From the NCBI GenBank assembly GCA_039972875.1, contig JBDWMA010000047.1, positions 1 to 64,000 on the forward strand: a DNA stretch of 64,000 nucleotides. Direction: 5' to 3'. The notes beneath the pieces were generated by a model that did no database searches, was not told the origin of the DNA, and saw only the letters and a list, made by a program, of their open reading frames with translations. The stretch is from Pseudoruegeria sp039972875. GTDB lineage: Bacteria; Pseudomonadota; Alphaproteobacteria; Rhodobacterales; Rhodobacteraceae. This document shows, piece by piece, positions 19,080-27,204 of the stretch. The stretch's first letter is position 1, and each line of letters begins with the position of its first letter. The position numbers and the translations under genes were made by a program.

Positions 19080-20963
19080 ATGAATGATGTACTGGCTGAG
19101 TCTGTCTACGGACTTGATCGCTGGGGGCAGGATTTATTCTGCGTGCAAAGCAACGGTGATGTTGCTTTGAAAAACCCAATGATGCCTGACGCGCCGGTGG
19201 TTAGTCTGCCAGAAATCATTAGCGACCTTGATGAACGTGGAATACATGCGCCATTGCTGCTGCGTGTTACGGCCTTCCTTGAGGCCGAAATCAAACGGAT
19301 TAATGAAGGGTTTCGCGGGGCCATCGCCCGAACAAATTATGGGGGGGCCTATCGCGGAGTTTTCCCAATAAAGGTCAATCAACAGGCGCAAGTCGTTGAC
19401 CGGATTGTAGAAGCGGGACGCAAGTATGACTATGGGCTGGAAGCAGGTTCAAAACCGGAACTGGTAATCGCCTTGGCCCATAATCTGCCCAAGGACGCAT
19501 TGATCGTTTGCAACGGTGTTAAGGATGCAGAGTTTATTCGTCTGGCGATCTTGTCACGCAAGCTTGGGTTTAACACTGTCATCGTATTAGAAAGCGCCAA
19601 GGAGCTAGAGACCGTTATTGAGGTGGTTCGTGAACTTGGCGAAGAACCGCTGTTGGGGGTGCGAGTTAAGCTGACCCACCGTATCGGTGGGAATTGGGCA
19701 GAAAGCTCTGGGGATCGATCCTCTTTTGGTATGAATTCGGACCAGATCATTTCGGTTGTGGATCGCCTAAAAGAAGAGGGGCTGTTGCAGTGTTTGAAAT
19801 TGCAACACAGCCATCTTGGATCGCAAGTGCCAGATGTCATCGACGTGCGTCACGCTGTTACGGAAGCCTGCCGTTATTTCGTGGATATCACCAATGAAGG
19901 GGCTCCGCTGACGCACCTTGACCTTGGGGGTGGTCTTGGTGTGGATTATACTGGTGAAAAAATCGCCAGTGAAAATTCGGTCAATTACTCCATCGAAGAA
20001 TATTGCACCAACGTCGTGGAAACTGTTGGTTATGCTATGGATGAGGCAAGTATCATTCATCCTACATTGATTACTGAAAGCGGGCGTGCCGTTGTCGCGA
20101 CGTCTTCGATGCTGATTTTCAATGTTCTAGAGGCAACGCTTTATGACGCAGAAACTGCTGACCCGCCCAAAGAAACCGACCACCACCACGTTGGCGATCT
20201 TGCAGCGATTAATGGGTATTTGAAGGCGGAACGTCTGCAGGAATGCCTGAACGATGCAACGTTTTATCGGGATGAGCTTCGGGCACTGTTTCGCCGGGGG
20301 TATATTGATCTTCGGCAAATGGCACGGTCCGAGAGGATCTATTTGCATCTGATGTCACGCATTAAAAAACTGGCACCTCAGATTGAAACCACACCGGAAA
20401 TTGATGCGCAGTTGGAAAAGCTGGCCGATATCTATCATTGCAATTTTTCGCTGTTTCAATCATTGCCCGACGTTTGGGCGATTGATCAATTGCACCCAAT
20501 TATTCCACTTCAAAACTTAAATGTTGCACCCGACCGTCGGGTCGTTCTGTCCGATATCACGTGTGATTCAGACGGTAAGATCAACCGCTTTATTCTGGCT
20601 GATGGGATTTCGCCATCATTGCCTGTCCATAGTCTTCCAAAAGATGAACCCTACTATCTAGGTGTATTTTTTGTCGGTGCGTATCAGGAAACTTTGGGCG
20701 ATTTGCACAACCTCTTTGGGGATACCAATGTCGCCACCATTGCGTTGCGAGAGGATGGCGGGTTCGATTTGCTGCATGAGCAAGAGGGCGACACCATTGC
20801 CGAGGTGATGTCTTATGTGGAATATGATCCAAAGGACTGCATTGATGCTTTTCGCCGGATGGTGGACGCTGCAATTTCGAAAAAGACGCTCAAAGCGTCG
20901 GATCGAAAGGCGCTCATGAAGGCATATCGTGAGAGCATCGAAGGCTATACATATTACGAATAA
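19080..20963 (+). CDS. speA: Biosynthetic arginine decarboxylase
   Basis: A 627-residue PLP enzyme of fold type III that decarboxylates arginine to agmatine. The Schiff-base lysine is Lys98 in FPIKVNQ, and the GLGVDYTG glycine loop and the CDSDG motif near residue 500 (active-site Cys-Asp) are present. The length is standard for SpeA. It is the first gene of a four-gene spermidine set; the ATG at 19080 follows GAGGGGATT. The next gene starts 27 bases downstream. Confidence 0.96.
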   Translation: MNDVLAESVYGLDRWGQDLFCVQSNGDVALKNPMMPDAPVVSLPEIISDLDERGIHAPLLLRVTAFLEAEIKRINEGFRGAIARTNYGGAYRGVFPIKVNQQAQVVDRIVEAGRKYDYGLEAGSKPELVIALAHNLPKDALIVCNGVKDAEFIRLAILSRKLGFNTVIVLESAKELETVIEVVRELGEEPLLGVRVKLTHRIGGNWAESSGDRSSFGMNSDQIISVVDRLKEEGLLQCLKLQHSHLGSQVPDVIDVRHAVTEACRYFVDITNEGAPLTHLDLGGGLGVDYTGEKIASENSVNYSIEEYCTNVVETVGYAMDEASIIHPTLITESGRAVVATSSMLIFNVLEATLYDAETADPPKETDHHHVGDLAAINGYLKAERLQECLNDATFYRDELRALFRRGYIDLRQMARSERIYLHLMSRIKKLAPQIETTPEIDAQLEKLADIYHCNFSLFQSLPDVWAIDQLHPIIPLQNLNVAPDRRVVLSDITCDSDGKINRFILADGISPSLPVHSLPKDEPYYLGVFFVGAYQETLGDLHNLFGDTNVATIALREDGGFDLLHEQEGDTIAEVMSYVEYDPKDCIDAFRRMVDAAISKKTLKASDRKALMKAYRESIEGYTYYE

Positions 20964-20990
20964 TTCGCCGTTAATAAGGGAGGCCTGATC

Positions 20991-22202
20991 ATGGGCAAAA
21001 CACTGGTTGTTGGGGCGGGGGGCGTTTCCCACGCTGCCGTGCATAAAATGGCAATGAACAGCGATATCTTTACTGAAATCACACTGGCCAGCCGAACCAA
21101 ATCCAAATGTGATGACATCGCTGCGGCGGTGAAATCTCGAGTTGGGGTGGATATCAAAACCGCGGCTTTGGATGCGATGGATGTCGCTGCAACAGTGGCG
21201 TTGATCCGCGAGACTGGTGCGGAGCTTTTGGTGAACCTTGCGTTACCCTATCAGGATTTGGTGTTGATGGATGCCTGTCTTGAGGCAGGGTGTAACTATC
21301 TGGACACGGCCAACTATGAGCCCGAAGACGTCGCCAAATTCGAATACCACTGGCAGTGGGCTTATCAGGACAAATTTAAAGAAGCGGGTTTAACAGCGAT
21401 CCTTGGGTCTGGGTTTGATCCAGGGGTGACCAGCGTATTTGCGACTTGGCTTAAGAAACACAAGCTCAAAACCATTCGTCAGATTGACATCCTTGATGCA
21501 AATGGTGGTGACAATGGTCAGGCGTTTGCAACGAATTTTAACCCCGAAATTAACTTGCGCGAAGTGCTCGCAGAGGTGCGTCATTGGGAAGATGGTGAAT
21601 GGCACAATAGCCCGGCTTTGACTAATAAACAGGTTTATGACTTCCCAGGTGTGGGTGTCAAAAACATGTATCAGATGTACCACGAAGAGTTGGAAAGCCT
21701 GTCGACCCATTTTCCTGAAATAGAACGCGCACGATTCTGGATGACCTTTGGGGATGCCTATATTATGCACGCAACCGTCCTGCAAAATGTCGGGATGACA
21801 CGGATTGATCCTGTGATGCATGATGGTCAGGAAATCATCCCGATTCAATTTTTAAAAACCTTATTGCCTGATCCCGGTGATCTTGGAGCCTTGACCAAAG
21901 GTAAAGCCTGCATTGGTGATATCGCGACGGGTCTGACCCATGATGGCTCCGGCGAAAAAACGTATTACATCTATAACATCTGTGACCACGAGGAATGCTT
22001 CGCTGAGGTTGGCTCGCAGGCGGTATCCTATACCACCGGCGTACCTGCAATGATCGGCGCTGCGCAGGTGTTAAAGGGTAACTGGAAAGAGCCGGGTGTT
22101 TGGAACATGGAACAACTCGATCCGGATGACTTCATGGACATGCTGAATATCCACGGCCTGCCGTGGCAGGTGCATGAGCTTGATGGGCCGGTCAGTTTTT
22201 AG
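20991..22202 (+). CDS. Carboxyspermidine (carboxynorspermidine) dehydrogenase
   Basis: A 403-residue saccharopine-dehydrogenase-like protein. The N-terminal Rossmann motif is VVGAGGVSHAAVHK, then CNYLDTANYEPEDV and GFDPGVTSVFA. In this pathway it condenses putrescine with aspartate semialdehyde using NADPH to give carboxyspermidine. The context between speA and nspC favours this over lysine catabolism. A GC-rich stem-loop separates it from nspC. The start ATG follows AGGGAGG by eight bases. Confidence 0.92.
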   Translation: MGKTLVVGAGGVSHAAVHKMAMNSDIFTEITLASRTKSKCDDIAAAVKSRVGVDIKTAALDAMDVAATVALIRETGAELLVNLALPYQDLVLMDACLEAGCNYLDTANYEPEDVAKFEYHWQWAYQDKFKEAGLTAILGSGFDPGVTSVFATWLKKHKLKTIRQIDILDANGGDNGQAFATNFNPEINLREVLAEVRHWEDGEWHNSPALTNKQVYDFPGVGVKNMYQMYHEELESLSTHFPEIERARFWMTFGDAYIMHATVLQNVGMTRIDPVMHDGQEIIPIQFLKTLLPDPGDLGALTKGKACIGDIATGLTHDGSGEKTYYIYNICDHEECFAEVGSQAVSYTTGVPAMIGAAQVLKGNWKEPGVWNMEQLDPDDFMDMLNIHGLPWQVHELDGPVSF

Positions 22203-22229
22203 GCTTGCCTGTTGGTTTATGAAGACAGT

Positions 22230-22254
22230 CGGGGGCTTATTGGCTGGGCCCCCG
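22230..22254 (+). terminator. GC-rich stem-loop between the dehydrogenase gene and nspC
   Basis: A 7-bp inverted repeat (CGGGGGC / GCCCCCG) with an 11-base loop is followed by TTTCT. It lies inside an otherwise collinear operon, so it might attenuate nspC-speB or mark a processing site. Confidence 0.45.
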
Positions 22255-22276
22255 TTTCTATTAATCGGAGCGCCAG

Positions 22277-23446
22277 ATGGTTGAAATGATGCAAACTCAG
22301 GCTGGAGAGGCTGGCGCCTTTGCCCGTTTTGATTTGTCACGGGTGCCAAGCCCTTGTTTCGTTGTTGATAAAGTCGCGATTGAGCGAAACCTAAAGATCT
22401 TGGCGGATGTTCAAGACCAATCGGGCGCGCATGTTTTGTCAGCGTTGAAGGCCTTTTCAATGTTTTCATTGTCTCCTTTGGTGCGCCGGTATCTTGGCGG
22501 GACGTGTGCCAGCGGTATCCATGAAGCGCGTTTGGCCCGTGAGGAATACGGAGGAGAGGTTGCAACCTTTTGCGCTGGGTATAAGTCAGAAGATATCGAC
22601 GACATCATAGCTCTGTCAGATCATGTCATTTTCAACAGTCCCGCACAGAAGGCGCGTTTTCTGGAGCGATGCCGGGCAGGGGGGGTTGATGTTGGTCTGC
22701 GGATTAATCCGGAACACTCGGAGGGCGAAATTCCGAAATATGACCCCTGTGCGCCCTGTTCACGGCTTGGTACGCCGGTGTCTCAATTGTCGCCTGAAGT
22801 GTTGGATGGTGTGGATGGTTTGCATATGCACACGCTGTGTGAACAGGGGTTTGCGCCTTTGTTGCGCACGTGGCAGGCAGTTAAGCCTAATTTAACAACA
22901 TATTTTAAGCAGTTGAAATGGTTGAATTTTGGTGGTGGTCATCACATCACGCGTTCGGACTATGATCGTGCGGGATTGATCGCTCTTATCAAAGAGATCC
23001 GCGCTGAAACCGGTTGTGAGGTCTATCTTGAACCTGGTGAGGCCGTCGCCCTAGACGCTGGAATCTTGATTGGTGAAATTTTGGATTTACCGGTTAATGA
23101 CATGCCGCTGGCCATTACCGATATTTCCGCAACCTGCCATATGCCCGATGTCATTGAGGCCCCCTACAGGCCGGCTTTGTTGGGGGAGGCCGCGCAGGGT
23201 ACGACCTATCGTCTGGGCGGGCCTTCTTGCCTTGCTGGGGATGTAATCGGCGATTATTGCTGGTCCGCGCCTTTGAATATTGGGCAACGTTTCGCATTCT
23301 TGGATCAGGCACATTATTCAATGGTTAAAACCAACACATTCAACGGCGTCCCGCTGCCTACGATTGCGGTGTGGGACAGTGAGACAGACGTATTAAAAAT
23401 CGCAAAACTTTTCGGCTACGAAGACTTTAAGGAGCGCCTGTCATGA
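22277..23446 (+). CDS. nspC: Carboxynorspermidine/carboxyspermidine decarboxylase
   Basis: A 389-residue PLP enzyme of the alanine-racemase fold that removes the carboxyl group from carboxyspermidine to give spermidine. The PLP lysine is in SALKAFS (about residue 58), the HTLCEQ block lies near residue 180, NFGGGHHITR is the glycine loop, and GPSCLAGDV is the C-terminal active-site motif. It ends with an ATGA overlap with speB, so the two are translationally coupled. Confidence 0.95.
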   Translation: MVEMMQTQAGEAGAFARFDLSRVPSPCFVVDKVAIERNLKILADVQDQSGAHVLSALKAFSMFSLSPLVRRYLGGTCASGIHEARLAREEYGGEVATFCAGYKSEDIDDIIALSDHVIFNSPAQKARFLERCRAGGVDVGLRINPEHSEGEIPKYDPCAPCSRLGTPVSQLSPEVLDGVDGLHMHTLCEQGFAPLLRTWQAVKPNLTTYFKQLKWLNFGGGHHITRSDYDRAGLIALIKEIRAETGCEVYLEPGEAVALDAGILIGEILDLPVNDMPLAITDISATCHMPDVIEAPYRPALLGEAAQGTTYRLGGPSCLAGDVIGDYCWSAPLNIGQRFAFLDQAHYSMVKTNTFNGVPLPTIAVWDSETDVLKIAKLFGYEDFKERLS

Positions 23447-24288
23447 GTATTTTCTTGGACAGTGAACTAACGGCCGAAGAGCGCCTTGAAACCGCAAAGT
23501 TTCGTGTCATTCCCATGCCATTGGAGAAAACTGTTTCTTACGGAGCAGGTACGGAAAAAGGGCCGGCGGCTATTCTAGAGGCTTCTGATGAATTGGAACG
23601 TATTTGCGTGAGCAAAGAGCCCTGTCTTCTGGGTATTCATACAGAACCCGCTGTGTCCTGTGATGGCACATTACCGCAGATTATGGAGAGGTTGGCCGTT
23701 CGCACCGAGGCAGCCGTTATTGCTGGCCAAATTCCGGTGACTTTGGGGGGGGAGCACTCTCTGACCTATGGCGCCGTTACCGGTGTGCAGAGGGCGTTGA
23801 GGCAAAAAATCGGGATCATTCAGATCGATGCTCATGCCGATTTACGAATTGCTTATCAGGGGGAGCCGCACTCCCATGCCTCTGTGATGAATTTATTGAC
23901 AGAAGAAGGCACCGCACTCGTGCAGTTCGGTGTGCGTGCGCTTTGCCAGCAAGAGGCCGATTTACGGGGCTTGCGAGATGTCTTTTTCATCGATGCAGAA
24001 GAGTTGGTGGTGAACGGAACGATGTCCGTGGATCTACCCGCTGGCTTTCCAGAATTGGTCTATGTTAGTTTTGATGTCGACGGTTTGGACCCATCGATTA
24101 TGCCTGCCACGGGTACACCGGTTCCCGGTGGCCTCGGCTATTATCAGGCCCTGCATTTGGTTGAAAACGCCTTGAAAGGGCGGCGGTGTGTTGGGTTCGA
24201 TGTTGTTGAGCTTGCGCCCGATGGAAATGAGGCGTGGGATTTCACAGCGGCCCAAATCGTTTACAGGCTGATGGCGGCCTGCCTTTGA
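23443..24288 (+). CDS. speB: Agmatinase
   Basis: A 281-residue ureohydrolase that splits agmatine into putrescine and urea. Three metal-ligand motifs are visible: GGEHSLTYG, IDAHADLR and SFDVDGLDPS. Its placement right after nspC completes arginine to agmatine to putrescine to carboxyspermidine to spermidine in one operon, with no S-adenosylmethionine decarboxylase or SpeE needed. It converges on the 76-residue membrane gene. Confidence 0.95.
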   Translation: MSIFLDSELTAEERLETAKFRVIPMPLEKTVSYGAGTEKGPAAILEASDELERICVSKEPCLLGIHTEPAVSCDGTLPQIMERLAVRTEAAVIAGQIPVTLGGEHSLTYGAVTGVQRALRQKIGIIQIDAHADLRIAYQGEPHSHASVMNLLTEEGTALVQFGVRALCQQEADLRGLRDVFFIDAEELVVNGTMSVDLPAGFPELVYVSFDVDGLDPSIMPATGTPVPGGLGYYQALHLVENALKGRRCVGFDVVELAPDGNEAWDFTAAQIVYRLMAACL

Positions 24289-24312
24289 AAAAGGGTTGAA
24301 AGCGCCGTTGAA

Positions 24313-24543
24313 TTAATCGTCAGGGTGATCGGCGTCCGGATCGAATACCACAAAGAACTGATAGGCAAGATATACACCTGCGCCCGCAGACACTGCTGCC
24401 CAATTGAACGAGCCAGACTTTACCAATTCAAGCACAGCCCATCCAAAACAAAATGCCACAATTACGATGCGCAACCACAAAGGCCGGAAATGCGGGGACT
24501 GAACGGCAAACGCTTTTTGAAGTTTTGAAAGTGGTGTGGACAT
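24313..24543 (-). CDS. Small membrane protein of unknown function
   Basis: A 76-residue protein with two likely transmembrane helices (residues 24-40 and 47-66) and an acidic tail (DPDADHPDD). I do not recognise the family. Its direction matches the barrel protein and membrane fusion protein genes upstream, but the gap of 153 bases to the next gene leaves operon membership open. The hydrophobic pattern and clean stop argue for a real gene rather than a chance frame. Confidence 0.6.
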   Translation of the reverse strand: MSTPLSKLQKAFAVQSPHFRPLWLRIVIVAFCFGWAVLELVKSGSFNWAAVSAGAGVYLAYQFFVVFDPDADHPDD

Positions 24544-24696
24544 GAAGGATACTCTTATTGTGATCGAATTCTTTGTAGCAGTGGTTCGATCCGTGCGGCA
24601 AGCTTTTCCACGCAGAGGTGCCTGTCAAGTTGGTGCAGGTTGGTTGCGTCGAACAAGACAATGATTAACGGCCTGTTCGACACCTTTATTTACAAT

Positions 24697-25518
24697 TTAG
24701 TCGAAGAAGTATTTAAAGCCGACATAGGGCCCATGTTGGACAACGTCATATTCGAATTCGCCGTCTGACAGTGTTTTATTGTAATCCACACTAAAGTAGC
24801 GATACCCAAACGTAATGGCCGAGTTTTCCCATGGTTGGTAGTCAAAGCCAATATTTGCGCCGATCTGTAGATCATTCCCACCTGCGCCAAAACCACCTAG
24901 ATCCATAGACGCGATGGTCGTCCACTGATCGTTCAGACGCCACATACCGCGGGCTCCCACAACGGGTTCAACCCATTCTGGGCTACCCCCAAGGGTGGAA
25001 GGAAAGCCGGGGCCCGGTGTGGTGATGTCCACCGTCTGTTTAATGGTATTGTAGCGCGCGCCGCCTTGAATATCGAATGTATAGCGTTGGTTGTTTGCAC
25101 CGTAGGTGCCATCGCTCACCCGGTACGCGGCCAACAACCCGATCCATTTTTGACGGACTTTGACGTCAATACCTGTACCCAACGGACCTGCGGAGGTGAT
25201 ATCTGCAGCGATACCGGCGTAATTTGCATCAACGATAACACCGAAATCCCCATTCCAAGCTTCGTACCGACCAGAGGCTGCGAAATCGAGGTGATCTAGT
25301 AGATCCTTAAGATCCAGATCGATATCAAGTGAATTGCCAGCAATTGCTGAGGTACCAGACGTACTCAGAGGCGCATACGCATAGAGCGCCACAGCATGTC
25401 GCCAACCTTCTTCGCTTTGACCCGGTGCGGGCAAAGACTGAGCAAAGACTGGGGTACCTGTAAGTGCAATCAGAGCGGTGCTCGACAAGGCCCGAAGTGT
25501 CATCGTTCTAAATTTCAT
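24697..25518 (-). CDS. Outer membrane beta-barrel protein of unknown function
   Basis: A 273-residue secreted protein with a signal peptide cut near FAQ-SLPAP (residue 27), followed by alternating beta-strands: LYAYAPLS, GFDYQPWENSAITFGYRYF, and a final strand FKYFFD ending in Phe-Asp. The last block resembles the OmpW/opacity-type barrels. I choose the ATG at 25518 because AAAGGAACC precedes it and the signal peptide begins there; an in-frame start at 25569 has neither. It follows the HlyD-type gene by 57 bases, so the pair may act together in envelope transport. Confidence 0.75.
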   Translation of the reverse strand: MKFRTMTLRALSSTALIALTGTPVFAQSLPAPGQSEEGWRHAVALYAYAPLSTSGTSAIAGNSLDIDLDLKDLLDHLDFAASGRYEAWNGDFGVIVDANYAGIAADITSAGPLGTGIDVKVRQKWIGLLAAYRVSDGTYGANNQRYTFDIQGGARYNTIKQTVDITTPGPGFPSTLGGSPEWVEPVVGARGMWRLNDQWTTIASMDLGGFGAGGNDLQIGANIGFDYQPWENSAITFGYRYFSVDYNKTLSDGEFEYDVVQHGPYVGFKYFFD

Positions 25519-25575
25519 TTTATTGGTTCCTTTGGTCGTCTCATTTACAGTCGTAGGGGATAAAATCACTAAGCC

Positions 25576-26685
25576 CTAGAGATAGTTCGTTAGTTTTGTG
25601 AACCAGAATAATACCTCGGCAAGGACTTTGACGCCCCCGGCATCATCGGTGATGCGCAATGCCTTTCCTGATGATCCAAGTCGAATGGCCTCTTCTGGTA
25701 GATCTTCTGGAATTTCCAAACTGGCGATAAACCCACCAGCGCCAGTTAACTCTCGCAATGATGGAAGCTGTCCGCGAGCATCAATGATCCCCTCACTGGT
25801 TCCAATCGGGAGCGCGCGTACGGTCGTTTCAAATGCTTGCCCTGGCAAAGTGCGCATGGCAACGCGCACCACATCACCGGGCTTAACGCCATGGGCAGCA
25901 CTTTGGGGAAAGACAACGGCCATAACCCGATCATTTGGTGCAAAAAATGTCATTGCAGATCTTAGGGGGGTTACGCGGTTGCCTACACGTAAGGACAATG
26001 TAGCCACAACCCCATCATTGGGTGCGGTGACCACGGTTTGATCAAGGCTCCAGCGGGCCTGAACCAACAGTTGTTCAACCTCCGCAACACCTGCATCGAC
26101 CCCGTCAATCTCTGAGGCGATGCGTGTTACGATGCTGGCCTTTCTGGCGCGGGCGGCAACCAGACTTGCTTCGAGCTGTTCTATGGTTGACACAGCTTCT
26201 TGCATTTGAAAGTCGGAACTTGCGCCACGTTCGGACAATTTTACGATGTCATCTCGGCGCTGAATGCCAAATAGCAGTTGGGATTCAAGCCGAGTGATCT
26301 CGGCTTTTGCCACCTCCAAATCCGTCTCCAGCTGTGCCTCAGCAGTTCGGGCTGCAACCAAAGATGCCTCTAGGCGCGCAATCTCAGCCACATAGGTGGT
26401 GTCATCAATTCGAAACAGTACATCGCCTTTTTTGACTTTGGAATTTGGCTCGGCCTCAACATGGACCACAGTTCCCGATACATTCGGGGTAATATCGATC
26501 ATCGCCCCTTGCACGGATACGGTCCCGGTTGGCGTTTGATAATTCAGCGCCCCTATAACGACCAAAGCAATGACAATCGCAATTCCATATACACCTGTTT
26601 TGGTCCCACGATTCCATGGCAACAATTTTAATTTGGAGAAGACCAACCAAACAAGAAGGGCGTATAGGCCTAAGATGATTACCAT
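25576..26685 (-). CDS. HlyD-family membrane fusion protein
   Basis: A 369-residue membrane fusion protein. One or two N-terminal helices (residues 1-45) are followed by a lipoyl-like half motif (VQGAMIDITPNVSGTV), a coiled-coil hairpin (about residues 90-190) and the second lipoyl half VVTAPNDGVVATLSL. The layout resembles E. coli YiaV/YibH and AaeA. No ABC, RND or MFS partner is adjacent. I prefer the ATG at 26685 because GGAG lies eight bases upstream; 26715 and 26691 are in frame but less well placed. The barrel gene lies downstream. Confidence 0.85.
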   Translation of the reverse strand: MVIILGLYALLVWLVFSKLKLLPWNRGTKTGVYGIAIVIALVVIGALNYQTPTGTVSVQGAMIDITPNVSGTVVHVEAEPNSKVKKGDVLFRIDDTTYVAEIARLEASLVAARTAEAQLETDLEVAKAEITRLESQLLFGIQRRDDIVKLSERGASSDFQMQEAVSTIEQLEASLVAARARKASIVTRIASEIDGVDAGVAEVEQLLVQARWSLDQTVVTAPNDGVVATLSLRVGNRVTPLRSAMTFFAPNDRVMAVVFPQSAAHGVKPGDVVRVAMRTLPGQAFETTVRALPIGTSEGIIDARGQLPSLRELTGAGGFIASLEIPEDLPEEAIRLGSSGKALRITDDAGGVKVLAEVLFWFTKLTNYL

Positions 26686-26715
26686 GTGCATTGCTCCGTA
26701 AGTTTTGACGCGCAT

Positions 26716-27204
26716 TACAATAACAAGCAGGCGTTTTCTGCGATGACTGTTTCACGTCGCTATTATCGGTTTGATAGGCCTTGTACTTTTTTCAGTTAAA
26801 GCCAGTTGTCATACAATTTAGTTAAGAGGGTTTGATCGCATAATGCAAGAATTTGAAGACTGCTATCTATAGTTAATTTTGGCCTATGTCTGAGATTTTT
26901 GGATGAAAGATCAACGGGGCAAAAATCGGATACAACCCAAGTATAAAGGCATAAAGATCCGTAAGGGAGCGTTCCCTTTATAATGCCGTACTTGGCTGAT
27001 TTGTATTGGACCAGATCGCAGCTGATTTGGCTGATTATTCTGTAAATGTTTACAAAGCCTAATAAATGTTCATGCTTGTATTTATAGACACGTTTGATTC
27101 CGCGTCCTTGTTATATCTCGGCTTTGGTACACGTTTGCATGAATTTACTCGAGGTATCCCAACGGTTGTGAGCCCCAGAATTTCTGATCCCAGGAGATGA
27201 AACC
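26716..27204. other. Intergenic region between divergent hlyD-like and asmA-like genes
   Basis: About 490 bases of AT-rich sequence with no convincing gene. It contains a small dyad near 26948-26987 (GGCAT with ATGCC at the outside). It is expected to hold the divergent promoters; no confident -35/-10 pair was found by eye. Confidence 0.6.
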
